From Chitinophaga sp. YR627 (GTDB taxonomy: Bacteria > Bacteroidota > Bacteroidia > Chitinophagales > Chitinophagaceae): 64,000 nucleotides of DNA. This document shows positions 52,422-61,459 of the stretch, piece by piece. Position numbers and translations under genes: made by a program. Each line of letters begins with the position of its first letter. Within the stretch, counting starts at the first letter, position 1. Where the stretch lies: contig NZ_FOUX01000001.1 of assembly GCF_900114995.1 (NCBI RefSeq), forward strand, positions 1,426,001-1,490,000. The letters are read 5' to 3'. The notes beneath the pieces are model-generated. The model was not told the DNA's origin. It was given only the letters and a program-made list of their open reading frames with translations, and did no database searches.

Positions 52422-53492
52422 ATGAGAATATCGGTTAAAATATTATGGATCACGGCCTTGGGAGCAATGGTATCGTTTGTTCTGATAATATTACTTGTCA
52501 ATTTCAGGATCATTGGTCATATGGTATCAATGTCTGCATTAGAGAATCCCGGATCTGTACAGTCATCTGAGATAATTACGGAAGACGGTGTTGTATTAAG
52601 TAAGTATTATAAAACAGATCGTTCCTACACCGATTATGAGGCTATTTCAGTGCATCTTACCAATGCTCTCCTGGCTACAGAAGATCGGCATTTTTATGAT
52701 CACACCGGAGTGAGGAGTGTCGATATGATGGGCATGTTCATGTACCCGCTCATCGGGAAGTGGAAACATGGTTATGGTACCATCTCTATGCAGCTGTCCC
52801 GCAGACTACTGATCAATAATGGCGCCAGATATGGTACCGGTAATGCGTTCGATGATATTGATACTTTTCTGAAAATAGAGGAAAGTCTGCTGACAATAAA
52901 ACTCGAGCGCCATTTCACAAAACAGGAAATCATAGCGCTTTATCTTAATACAGCTCGTTTTGGAGGAGAAATATACGGTATTGAAAATGCCGCCCGTGTA
53001 TTTTTCAGCAAAGATCCTGGTCATCTTTCCCTGGAAGAAGCTGCAATGCTTATTGGCATGTTAAAAGGTAACAGACTATATAATCCATACCGAAATCCCA
53101 AAGTGGCTCCTTTACGCCGTAATACTGTACTTCAATTAATGCGGAAATATGATTTTATTACCCAGGCGGAAGCAGCGGAAGCAGAAGTTAGACCTATTTT
53201 GCTCCGTCATAGTAAGATAGAATATAATAAAGGTTATAACCTGTACTTCAGAGATGTATTGCGTGAGAGTCTGGAGAAATGGTGCAATGCGCATAAAGCA
53301 CCTGACGGATCTCCATACAATCTGTATGAGGACGGCCTGAAAGTCTATACCACGATTAACGCGGCAACTACGACAGGTGACTTCATTGCAAACCCTATCT
53401 ATATCACCTGTATAAAAGACAGGTATGGTAATATCCTGCAGACATTTACTAAAAGGACAAACGATTCATCACCCAAAGCACATCAGCCATAA
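52422..53492 (+). CDS. GT51 transglycosylase: PBP1A with transpeptidase core deleted
   Basis: About 356 residues from the ATG at 52422 (MRISVKILWITALGAMVSFV); an ATG at 52356 would add 22 residues. A -7-like TATTTTTG at 52342-52349 fits either. A signal-anchor precedes a GT51 domain with ATEDRHFYDHTG (catalytic Glu), GTISMQL (GSTIxQQ-type) and ALYLNTARFGGEIYGIENAA. At YEDGLKVYTTIN the sequence jumps to IANPIYITCIKDRYGN, which in intact PBP1A lies near the end of the transpeptidase domain, so about 350-400 residues including the SxxK, SxN and KTG motifs are absent, and the C-terminus is short. Glycan polymerisation may remain; cross-linking cannot. Followed by a TonB-like gene. Confidence 0.8.
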   Translation: MRISVKILWITALGAMVSFVLIILLVNFRIIGHMVSMSALENPGSVQSSEIITEDGVVLSKYYKTDRSYTDYEAISVHLTNALLATEDRHFYDHTGVRSVDMMGMFMYPLIGKWKHGYGTISMQLSRRLLINNGARYGTGNAFDDIDTFLKIEESLLTIKLERHFTKQEIIALYLNTARFGGEIYGIENAARVFFSKDPGHLSLEEAAMLIGMLKGNRLYNPYRNPKVAPLRRNTVLQLMRKYDFITQAEAAEAEVRPILLRHSKIEYNKGYNLYFRDVLRESLEKWCNAHKAPDGSPYNLYEDGLKVYTTINAATTTGDFIANPIYITCIKDRYGNILQTFTKRTNDSSPKAHQP

Positions 53493-53528
53493 TACGTCAC
53501 GGTACTCAAATAGAATAATATGATGATA

Positions 53529-54005
53529 ATGAAGACAAGTGTGCTGTTGTTAGCTATTGGAGCTGTTTTTTCAGCCTGCTTTGCTTCAGAAAGACGTCGA
53601 CAGGATACCACAAATAATACCTCCGGATACAACACCACTGTTACACAACAGGATACTTCCGGCTGTACTTATCAGTACGATTCAACATTGCAGCAGAAGG
53701 TATATGATTGGGTGGATGAGCGACCGAAGTATGCAAGCGGGGACGAGGCCCAGTTAAGGTTTTTCTCGATGAATTTTAATTATCCCCCGGATCACGATGA
53801 ATTTCAGGGTACTATCCGGTTAACATATATCATTGATGTTGATGGGCAGATGCGCGATGCGAAAATTCTGGATAAAGCCGAAGCTGACTATTCCCCTTTT
53901 GAGAAGGATGCTTTACGGGTATTATCGCTTATGCCCAGATGGAAACCAGGCTGTTGTCAGGGGAAAGAAGTGCCCGTAAGACTGAATTGGTTTGTACATT
54001 TCTGA
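53529..54005 (+). CDS. TonB C-terminal-domain lipoprotein
   Basis: 158 residues from the ATG at 53529 (MKTSVLLLAIGAVFSACFAS); upstream ATGs at 53520 and 53523 are alternatives. A lipobox (VFSAC) precedes a Thr/Gln-rich linker and a TonB-type C-terminal fold: GTIRLTYIIDVDGQMRDAKI, then FEKDALRVLSLMPRWKPG and a terminal strand VRLNWFVHF. Unlike true TonB it has no transmembrane anchor, so it is a TonB-fold lipoprotein, probably periplasm-facing. It is 36 bp behind the GT51 gene and could be co-transcribed. Role unknown. Confidence 0.78.
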   Translation: MKTSVLLLAIGAVFSACFASERRRQDTTNNTSGYNTTVTQQDTSGCTYQYDSTLQQKVYDWVDERPKYASGDEAQLRFFSMNFNYPPDHDEFQGTIRLTYIIDVDGQMRDAKILDKAEADYSPFEKDALRVLSLMPRWKPGCCQGKEVPVRLNWFVHF

Positions 54006-54120
54006 TTAAACAGTGAGCAGTCAATACAACGTATATGTGTCCGTGATATTGAGGTTGAAGGAAGGATAATATTACCTTGGTTGACATTAGTGCCAGGAAT
54101 TATTGAAATGATCAAAAGGA

Positions 54121-54139
54121 GGGGGTGATAACCACCCCC
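54121..54139 (-). terminator. Terminator of the lost Old Yellow Enzyme gene
   Basis: GGGGGTG (54121-54127) pairs with CACCCCC (54133-54139), loop ATAAC. On the minus strand it is followed by TCCTTTTG. It lies just beyond the stop (54146) of the OYE remnant, matching its original gene end. Confidence 0.7.
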
Positions 54140-54145
54140 AAAATA

Positions 54146-54235
54146 CTACAGTGAATTTACCGGTTCGTAATCAGGATAATCGATATACCCTTTCTCCCCA
54201 CCCGCATAATACGTATCAATATCCGCTTCAGCGAC
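54146..54235 (-). pseudogene. Old Yellow Enzyme C-terminal remnant
   Basis: On the minus strand 28 codons before a TAG (54148-54146) read AEADIDTYYAGGEKGY, then IDYPDYEPVNSL. This is the OYE C-terminus, matching LYAPGEQGYTDYP of the intact enzyme at 62720, and the wider family ending FYGGGAEGYTDYP. Nothing resembling the rest of the flavoprotein precedes it, so only about 30 residues remain. It is the last piece of a deleted gene and not a copy of the local intact OYE, since they differ at many positions. Confidence 0.65.
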
Positions 54236-54325
54236 AGATGAACGAATGGGGAGAGCAGAACAGGGGATTAGTAGAAAATATCATTCTCGAACGTCGCAAA
54301 AGGATGGACTGACAAACGCAATAAT

Positions 54326-54357
54326 AAAATAGCCGGATCAACTGATCCGGCTATTTT
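54326..54357. terminator. Terminator hairpin before the WGR gene stop
   Basis: Perfect 15-base arms (54326-54340 and 54343-54357, core TAGCCGGATCA) separated by 2 nt. It abuts the stop of the minus-strand WGR gene at 54360. The 354-bp gap 54006-54359 otherwise holds the OYE remnant and its terminator. Confidence 0.75.
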
Positions 54358-54359
54358 AG

Positions 54360-57300
54360 TTATAATTTTATCTTTTCAAATTCGTCGCTTAGCTCTATTT
54401 CTTCTTTCTGTTTCAGTTTCTCGATCTTCGCGACAACCTTTTCCAGATCTTTCCTGTATGCCGGATCAAAGCCCATCGCCTTGTACAGCAGCAGTGCCTG
54501 TGTTTCGTAGAACCCATTCAGGACACTTTTATCCTCAATCGGTGCGATCGTCTTCATCGTCGTTTTAATGTGATTAAGACCCTCTTTCACACCTGCAAGG
54601 TCCGTCGCTGTCAGATAATATCTGTAAGCAAGGTTATTATTAGCGGCACGTAATGTAGCACGAAGAATATTGAATTCTTCCAGGTAATCCCACATTGTTA
54701 CCTTGCCTAATTCATTGATAATACGGTGGCACACCTCATAAGACGCTTCCTCCCGACCGGCTTCATAAAGGGCATAGCGTTGGTGATCCCATACATAAGC
54801 CCACCATCTCATCTCTGTGCAATTAGATTCAGTCAGCATTTTTTCCAGTTTTTCCAGCAATGCAAGCGCCTCGTCATAAAATCCGGTTTGTACAAGCGCT
54901 GAAGTCTCCTTCATTTGTTCATCAAACGATTCTTTATTGAACGGATAGATCTCATGCACTGGCAGTAACTGGAAAGACGCATATGGGAATGTCAGTTTGT
55001 ATGATCCGTCAATACCAGCCGTTTTAGCGATCTCCTGGGACTGTGTAAAGTATTCTTTGGCAGTTTTCACATCTCCTTCCAGGAAGTAACTCCAGCCGAT
55101 GTAATAGACCGCCTGATGATGGTATTCATAGCTGTTCACAGGAGTGACTGCAGACAGCTTTTCCCTTGCCGCCTCATAGTTTTTATCAATGATCAGACCT
55201 AAGCCCCAATGCATCATCAGATAGTCATTGGAGAATCTGTTCTTTCTGTTCTTAAAGCACCACTCAAATACGGCTGTATAGATCGCATGCGGGATGTAAT
55301 TGGTCAGGTTATTTTCCCTTGCGAGTGCACTACCACACGTTTCAACGGTGCGGAGCGGAAGAGGTACGAATTTGATATTCTCCGCACTTCTGGCAATAGC
55401 TGCATCACAGATCTCCCGGGTACGCATTTCCAAAGGAACGTATTCAAGGGCAGTACCATAGTTTGTTGAGCAGGCCTGCATACACATTTCCTTTGTAATA
55501 AACTGTGCCGGAACGTGTGCAAAGTCATAGGAATCTCTCTTTACAGCGATATCGCAGATCCGTTGTGTCTTATACTTATCCGGGAGATTGTACAGATGTT
55601 CCTTGTCTTCATTTTTATCCAATGCTTTGATGATATAGTCTTCCGTCCAGAAACAGGCCCATACTTTACGGAAAGTATCGTAGTCGAATTCTTTCCTCTT
55701 ATCATATTCATCGACCTTGTTTTTGTTCTTGTCCCAGCCGTAAGCTATTGCTTTCTCTGCGAATGCAGGAAGATGTCCCAGGTGTTTTTTAAAGTAATCA
55801 TAGTCCTGTTTGCCAACGTACTTTGCATTTACATGATCAAAAGCGTCAATGCCAAACTTACGTACCGTCTCGCCCATTCTCTCAATAGATGAGAGGGAAC
55901 CATATTTCCACGCATCTGTGTCATAACGTTCTACGATAAAAGGCCACATAGGGTCATTCCCGTATTTCTCAGCAGCATGCGCATAGATTTCCTTATCAAC
56001 CAGTCCTGCACGAAGATTGGTGATCGCCAGTATGTGGGTCTCAACGGCCTGTTTGATATATTCATTGGAGGAATACTTAGAGGGGAGCTCTTTATAAGGA
56101 TAGTCCCCAAGAATTCCTCCGGCAATCAGGGCTATATTCATCCGCTCGTCCTGGAACTCCTTTGGCACCGCCTGATAGCTATGCTGATTCTGACTCACCG
56201 CATCAAAGCAGAGTGCATAGTTTAGCTGATCTGCTGGTAAAACGGTTAGGTTGATCCCTTCGGGATGGATCCGTAGCAGTTTTTCGGAAAAGAATCGTGC
56301 GGGAATTTCCTTATACTCCGCCGGCTCAGCCCTCTGTACAGCATGGAAAACGATTTCTTCAGTCAGGGATGCAGCGTCGAAAAAGGCGATGATGCTTCCG
56401 GTGACATCCAGTTGTCCCTTCGTCCTGTGGTCCAGTAAAGCATGCATCATCTCCGTGCTTCTGAACGCAGGCGGTATTTTGCTGATCTTTGCATAGATCC
56501 ATTGAGATGGCGATTGACCGACTCTCTCGTAGAGATCAGGACCATAGGTTTTGAGGGTTTCGGTTAAGAAATTGTCCCAGTATTCCTGTCCTTTCTCTGT
56601 GGATACCGGTTTTTTAGTATCCCAGTCTACCGTCACGGGTTCACCAAAGATATAGGAGAGGTCTTTATGTTCTGTGTAAGGTCTGGCTTTATCATTTGCA
56701 CTAAGCGCCTGTTGATACCAGGTGTCTGCCGTTTCGGTATCTCCCTGTAGGAAAAAAACCAATCCCAGTAACCAGTAGTTGCTGAAAAAGCCTTCAATGT
56801 CAATGGATCTCTCCAGATAAGTTTTCGCTTCTTCCAGTTCTCCCATATAGATCAGCGCCTCTGCGATGATCCTTAGATAGAAGTGGGTATCCTTTTTTCT
56901 GGCAATGCCTATCTGTGCCCATTCAATGGCCTGGTCGTAGGCGCCCATCCGGATGGCGGAGATGCCTCCCTTCTGGAGACACTCAAATTCATACAGCACA
57001 TGTTCGGGAGTAAGCGGGATCCCTTTGGCATACAGCTGCATTGCCTGTCCATAGGCTTTCTTGCTGTACAGCAACTTACCGGCAGCGCTGTAGGCAGGGT
57101 AATACCCCGGAGACTTACTGATCGCCTCTTTGTACGCCTGGTAAGCGCCGATAAGGTCATTTTCTTCTTTCAGTGCCGCTCCTTTTTTCACTAACCTGAT
57201 GCCTTCTGCTGTTACACCATCCAGAAAAGGATGCTTCCCGGCTTTGACAGCTTCGTAGATGGCTGTGTAATTGATATCCATGGAATCGTGCCATGATTCC

Positions 57301-58697
57301 TCGATCTGGTAGCAAAACTCCGGCCTGAATACATAAGCATATTCATGCCATGCCAGCAGGAGAGCGTCCGTCTGGTAGGTAATGAGATCATCGTAATTAT
57401 ATAGCGCAGTGATGACCGTTTCAGGAGGAAAGGTGAAAGAGTTAAGGTCAAAGAACCAGGAGAAGAAATACGGCACATCGAGCTCTCTGTGTGGTAGTGT
57501 TCTTAACACTTCGTGATCTTCCGCAGTAGCGAGCGCTACATATCTGATGGTTTCTTTTCCAAGTGTTTTCTGTAAGTATCCAAGTGCGAGATAATCAGCA
57601 GTAGTATTACCTGTTACATAATATTCGGAAGGAAGTTCACCCTGAATATTCAGGTCACCGCGTACGATGATAAAGCCACCGGTAGAAAGCTCTCTGTCGA
57701 GATGCAGATCACCATCATGATAAAGGAATCCTTTTTCTTCGATGTTTTCTTCGAAATATTCGCGTTCGCTTTCATAGTTATATGAATAGCTGTTGTCTTC
57801 ATCATCCCAGAAGTCGAATAGCTGATCTACTCCCAACAGCTGAAGCACTTCATCATAGGATACTTTTCTGAAACCATCCTGTAATGCTTTGGATACCTGT
57901 GTTTCAGCTGCCGGAGCACTGGATGGCGTTTCTATATCAAACAAGCCGGCACTCTTAACGATCATCATGCTGAATTGTGGCCTTATACGCATGATCTCAG
58001 CCATCGCGGCTTCAAAACCCTCCTTGTCAGTGTGTCCAAATCCTTTGGAAAAGTGGATCATATGTACATGTCCTGAAGGATCACCTACATACACACGCGT
58101 TTCATCGTCATCTCCTACTTGTCCGAGTACCCAGAAGCACTGCATAAAATAATCCTTTTCCCGTTCCAGCAGATCGAATTGAAGCTTGTAATGGCCTTCG
58201 AAGAACTTAAAAGTGTTATACAGGTTATTGGCCTGCTCAAATTCATCTGTGAAAGCATACACGTCACAGATGAAAGGTCCTTTGACGAAAGAGAAATTTC
58301 CTTTTTCAAGCCAGTAATCTACGTAGTCGGAAGGCATTTCAAAGTCGATGCAGTCTTCCATCGCAGAAATGTTGTCTTCATTTACGGGTGTAATTTCAGG
58401 CTTTACGTCAGGGTAATTTTGTTCTACGTAATCTGCTACAGCCAAAAGGTTTTCGTACAGTTCTACAGGTATGACGAGCTTTTCTGCAGGGGGGAGGGCT
58501 ACATACCCTTTTTTTGTTTTTTCCGCGATCAGTTTGTCAGCGGCCTTTTTGCATTCTTCTTCGGAAGCGAACTGTTTGGTTTGGGATTGTCCTGTTGTGC
58601 CAACTTTTCCATATTGTACAGTAAGGTCAGTACCGTTCGTTTCGATGTCCCAGAATTTGTGTGATTTCTCATCCTGGTAAATAAACCTGGCTTTCAT
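54360..58697 (-). CDS. Giant WGR / SUKH / TPR / DUF4116-like protein
   Basis: 1445 residues, no signal peptide, so cytoplasmic. Order: WGR domain (about 1-65; KSHKFWDIETNG, VQYGKVGTTGQ), SMI1/KNR4 (SUKH)-like domain (about 105-245; ISAMEDCIDFEMPSDYVDYW), a beta-solenoid-like stretch (325-375; GDLHLDRELSTGGFIIVRGD), TPR repeats (about 510-690), repeats resembling DUF4116 (about 1090-1190; EYVPLEMRTREICDAAIAR, KFVPLPLRTVETCGSAL), and C-terminal TPRs (about 1215-1430). WGR is best known from PARPs; SUKH from toxin immunity. Together they suggest a scaffold binding nucleic acid or partner proteins. No enzyme motif seen. A -7-like TACATTTG lies upstream at 58746-58753 (minus). Confidence 0.8.
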   Translation of the reverse strand: MKARFIYQDEKSHKFWDIETNGTDLTVQYGKVGTTGQSQTKQFASEEECKKAADKLIAEKTKKGYVALPPAEKLVIPVELYENLLAVADYVEQNYPDVKPEITPVNEDNISAMEDCIDFEMPSDYVDYWLEKGNFSFVKGPFICDVYAFTDEFEQANNLYNTFKFFEGHYKLQFDLLEREKDYFMQCFWVLGQVGDDDETRVYVGDPSGHVHMIHFSKGFGHTDKEGFEAAMAEIMRIRPQFSMMIVKSAGLFDIETPSSAPAAETQVSKALQDGFRKVSYDEVLQLLGVDQLFDFWDDEDNSYSYNYESEREYFEENIEEKGFLYHDGDLHLDRELSTGGFIIVRGDLNIQGELPSEYYVTGNTTADYLALGYLQKTLGKETIRYVALATAEDHEVLRTLPHRELDVPYFFSWFFDLNSFTFPPETVITALYNYDDLITYQTDALLLAWHEYAYVFRPEFCYQIEESWHDSMDINYTAIYEAVKAGKHPFLDGVTAEGIRLVKKGAALKEENDLIGAYQAYKEAISKSPGYYPAYSAAGKLLYSKKAYGQAMQLYAKGIPLTPEHVLYEFECLQKGGISAIRMGAYDQAIEWAQIGIARKKDTHFYLRIIAEALIYMGELEEAKTYLERSIDIEGFFSNYWLLGLVFFLQGDTETADTWYQQALSANDKARPYTEHKDLSYIFGEPVTVDWDTKKPVSTEKGQEYWDNFLTETLKTYGPDLYERVGQSPSQWIYAKISKIPPAFRSTEMMHALLDHRTKGQLDVTGSIIAFFDAASLTEEIVFHAVQRAEPAEYKEIPARFFSEKLLRIHPEGINLTVLPADQLNYALCFDAVSQNQHSYQAVPKEFQDERMNIALIAGGILGDYPYKELPSKYSSNEYIKQAVETHILAITNLRAGLVDKEIYAHAAEKYGNDPMWPFIVERYDTDAWKYGSLSSIERMGETVRKFGIDAFDHVNAKYVGKQDYDYFKKHLGHLPAFAEKAIAYGWDKNKNKVDEYDKRKEFDYDTFRKVWACFWTEDYIIKALDKNEDKEHLYNLPDKYKTQRICDIAVKRDSYDFAHVPAQFITKEMCMQACSTNYGTALEYVPLEMRTREICDAAIARSAENIKFVPLPLRTVETCGSALARENNLTNYIPHAIYTAVFEWCFKNRKNRFSNDYLMMHWGLGLIIDKNYEAAREKLSAVTPVNSYEYHHQAVYYIGWSYFLEGDVKTAKEYFTQSQEIAKTAGIDGSYKLTFPYASFQLLPVHEIYPFNKESFDEQMKETSALVQTGFYDEALALLEKLEKMLTESNCTEMRWWAYVWDHQRYALYEAGREEASYEVCHRIINELGKVTMWDYLEEFNILRATLRAANNNLAYRYYLTATDLAGVKEGLNHIKTTMKTIAPIEDKSVLNGFYETQALLLYKAMGFDPAYRKDLEKVVAKIEKLKQKEEIELSDEFEKIKL

Positions 58698-58760
58698 AAA
58701 AATACGTGTTTAATAGGGCTTTTAACTCTAAATGGTTTGGGGTGGCAAATGTAGTGTATA

Positions 58761-58802
58761 AAAAGCGAATGGCATAGTCTGATGACCATGCCATTCGCTT
58801 TT
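58761..58802 (-). terminator. Terminator after the ABC permease
   Basis: Perfect 15-base arms (58761-58775, 58788-58802; core AGCGAATGGCAT) with a 12-nt loop. On the minus strand it is followed by TTTTTATAC. It ends the permease gene (stop 58845) and lies within the upstream region of the WGR gene. Confidence 0.8.
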
Positions 58803-58844
58803 TTAGTAAGAACCCCTTGACGGGATTACGTTTATTGTTAAAAG

Positions 58845-61262
58845 TTATTCGGATCTTAGTGCTTTTACAGGGTTCATCAGCGCAGCTTTGACCGCCAGCA
58901 TACTAACCGTCAGCAGTGCTGTGGCAACGCTCAATACACCTGCTATTCCGATCATCCACCACTGGATGGTTACCCGGTAGGCAAAGCCCTGCAACCATTC
59001 CTGCATCGCCCACCATACTGCTGGTGTCGCGATAAGGATAGCGATCAGTACCAGTTTTACAAAATCCGAAGATAACAGGGTAACGATGTTAGTTACGGAT
59101 GCGCCCAGTACTTTGCGTACGCCGATCTCTTTTACCCGCTGTTCGGTTGTATAAGTGGCCAGTCCGAATAAACCCAGACAGGCAATAAAGATCGTCAGTC
59201 CGGCGAAAGCGGCAAATAACTCTCCAAAGCGGGCATCCTGTTTATATTGTGTGTTAAAGGACTGGTCCAGGAAATTGTACAGGAACGGGCGGTGTGGCGC
59301 CAGTGAGCTCCAGGTCTGTTCGAGTTCTTTTAGGGTCTTTGATAAGTGATCTGTTTTTATCCGAAGAGATAGCTTATTCAATGATGAAGGAGGCGCCATT
59401 CTCATGGCAAGCGGTTCTACCTTTTTATGCAGGGACTGATAGTTGAAATCTTTTACCACGCCGATCACTGTGCCCTTACGGCCCCATTGTTCAAAACGTT
59501 TGCCTACGATCTCTTCCGGATTGGAATAGCCGTACTGTTTCATAGCAGCTTCATTGATCAGGAGTGAGGCGGTATCATCCACCGGGAAGTTCCTGGAATA
59601 GGCTCTTCCTGCCGCCATTTTCATCTCGTAGACCGGAATAAAGTCGTAGTCTATTTCATACATGGCAGGCGTTTCACTTTTCATATCACCGCTTTTGGAT
59701 TCGATATGCGTAGTGCCGTTTGGATAAAAGTCACCCGGTACCGCCCTGGATGCGGAAATAGATTGTACTGCAGGATTTTCTGCCAGTGTGGCTTTAATCG
59801 CTTCTACAGATTCATTTACTTTCTGATCGCCACCGTAATCAATGACCAGCATCTGGTCCTGACGGAAACCCAGTGTATGTGATCGCATGTGCCGCAGCTG
59901 TGAATAGACGATCATGGTACCCGCAATCAGTGCAACGGATAAACTGAACTGTACAACGACCAATCCCTTCCGCAGCGCAACGCCTTTGCTGGAAGAGCGG
60001 AATTGCCCTTTGAGGACCTCTACAGGCCTGAAACGGGACAATACCCAGGCGGGATAGCTACCTGCTAGTAAACCCAGCAGGAAGGGCATTAAAATAAGCA
60101 CAGGCGTTATTTTCCAGGAGAGAAGTAAAGCATAAGTGAACGGTTTGCCCGCTATCTCCCCGACAAAAGGTAAAGTAATGATAAGCAGTATGATGGATAG
60201 CAGTACTGCTGCAAATGAAAGAAGGATAGACTCCGTCAGAAACTGGTATATCAGTCCCTGCTGATAAGCGCCTACTGCTTTCCTGACCCCAACTTCCCTG
60301 GCTCTTTCCATAGAACGGGCAGTGGAGAGGTTCACGAAATTGATACAGGCGATCAACAGGATAAACAATCCGATCATGGAGAATATATAGACGTTTGACA
60401 GACTTCCCGTTGGACCTGGTTGTCGTAGTGCCTTTGAATGCAGGTAGGCTGCTGATAAAGGCTCAAAAGCGACGGTATAGAGATCATTGTTGTTTTTGGG
60501 ATAATGACGGGACACATAGCCGGGAATTCTCGCTTCCAGGGCCTTAATATCGGTCTGCTCCGGTAAAAGGAAGTAGGTATAGAAGTCTATATACCCCCAT
60601 TCATTAAAGATCTCCGGCCGCCATTTGATGAAGGTGGTCATAGACACCAATGCATGAAAACTGAGGTGTGAATTGGCCGGAACATCCTCCATCATACCTG
60701 TCACCGTGAAAGTCTCCTGGTTTTCTACACGGAGTGTCTTCCCTACAGGATTCTCATCACCGAAATATTTTTTAGCCATGCTTCTGGTCAGCACGATGCT
60801 GTTAGGGGCCACAAGCGCCTGTTTGGGGCTACCTGCCAGCATCTTCCAGCTAAAGACGTCAAAAACGGTGGAGTCGGTAAATACGACGCCTTCTTCCTGG
60901 AAATGTTTATCACCATGTTCCAGCAGGAAGGTATTCGGACTGGTAAACTGAACAGTTTTCTTTATCTCCGGAAAGTCAGCTGCGAGCGCCGGAGCAGTTG
61001 GTGCATTACCCCATACCTGGTATTGTTCAGGAAAAGGAGCGGTGTTTTTGTCAACATCTTTTGCATTGCGGTAGGAATGCAATACCCGGTATATCTGGTT
61101 AAAATTGGTATTATACCGATCATATGACAACTCATCCTGGACGTATAACATGATCAGTATACAACAGGTAATCCCAATGGCCAGACCTGTTATATTGATA
61201 GCCGAATAGGCCTTCTTTCTTGATAGGTTGCGCCAGGCAATTTTTAGATAGTTTTTTAACAT
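58845..61262 (-). CDS. ABC transporter permease, MacB/FtsX type
   Basis: 805 residues from the ATG at 61262 (MLKNYLKIAWRNLSRKKAYS), a start homologous to that of the paralogue at 12563. Two MacB-core/FtsX units: GVRKAVGAYQQ and EIGVRKVLGASVT mark the two FtsX domains, with final helices ending MNPVKALRSE (the paralogue ends DPVNSLKAD). No ATPase gene adjoins. A sigma-54-like element and the 16-bp dyad lie upstream. The frame extends to 61289 but that part is not homologous. Confidence 0.92.
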   Translation of the reverse strand: MLKNYLKIAWRNLSRKKAYSAINITGLAIGITCCILIMLYVQDELSYDRYNTNFNQIYRVLHSYRNAKDVDKNTAPFPEQYQVWGNAPTAPALAADFPEIKKTVQFTSPNTFLLEHGDKHFQEEGVVFTDSTVFDVFSWKMLAGSPKQALVAPNSIVLTRSMAKKYFGDENPVGKTLRVENQETFTVTGMMEDVPANSHLSFHALVSMTTFIKWRPEIFNEWGYIDFYTYFLLPEQTDIKALEARIPGYVSRHYPKNNNDLYTVAFEPLSAAYLHSKALRQPGPTGSLSNVYIFSMIGLFILLIACINFVNLSTARSMERAREVGVRKAVGAYQQGLIYQFLTESILLSFAAVLLSIILLIITLPFVGEIAGKPFTYALLLSWKITPVLILMPFLLGLLAGSYPAWVLSRFRPVEVLKGQFRSSSKGVALRKGLVVVQFSLSVALIAGTMIVYSQLRHMRSHTLGFRQDQMLVIDYGGDQKVNESVEAIKATLAENPAVQSISASRAVPGDFYPNGTTHIESKSGDMKSETPAMYEIDYDFIPVYEMKMAAGRAYSRNFPVDDTASLLINEAAMKQYGYSNPEEIVGKRFEQWGRKGTVIGVVKDFNYQSLHKKVEPLAMRMAPPSSLNKLSLRIKTDHLSKTLKELEQTWSSLAPHRPFLYNFLDQSFNTQYKQDARFGELFAAFAGLTIFIACLGLFGLATYTTEQRVKEIGVRKVLGASVTNIVTLLSSDFVKLVLIAILIATPAVWWAMQEWLQGFAYRVTIQWWMIGIAGVLSVATALLTVSMLAVKAALMNPVKALRSE

Positions 61263-61307
61263 AATGATGTGTTGGTATGATAGCGGCAATCTTATTCAGG
61301 GGACAGG

Positions 61308-61323
61308 ATCAAAAAGACTGCCA
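61308..61323 (-). promoter_or_regulatory. Sigma-54-like -24/-12 element
   Basis: On the minus strand TGGCAGTCTTTTTGAT (61323-61308) fits TGGCAcg-N4-TTGC, with GG-N10-GA instead of GC at -12. It would start transcription about 35 nt before the permease ATG. The 16-bp dyad is 51 bp further upstream, a usual place for an activator site. Confidence 0.45.
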
Positions 61324-61374
61324 CTTTCCATACCGGCTACTATGGCTTATCTTAAGTTTTCCGGATGTTTAAAG

Positions 61375-61390
61375 TGTTCATATGCGGACA
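61375..61390. promoter_or_regulatory. TGTTCA-N4-CGGACA dyad upstream of a permease
   Basis: TGTTCATATGCGGACA has the same half-site and 6-4-6 spacing as the perfect dyad at 12427-12442, upstream of the paralogous permease. This pairing is the main evidence that it is a functional site. Which protein binds it is unknown. Confidence 0.45.
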
Positions 61391-61459
61391 TTTACTCCGG
61401 CCGGAAATGAACAGGCGTAACAGAAGGGATACTGGCTGATATTCGGTTTGTCTTTTACC

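Noticed and set aside
58746-58753. TACATTTG as a complete promoter for the WGR gene
   Set aside because: The -7 match is exact, but no TTTG occurs 19-21 nt upstream and the region is a terminator stem; left as a note only.
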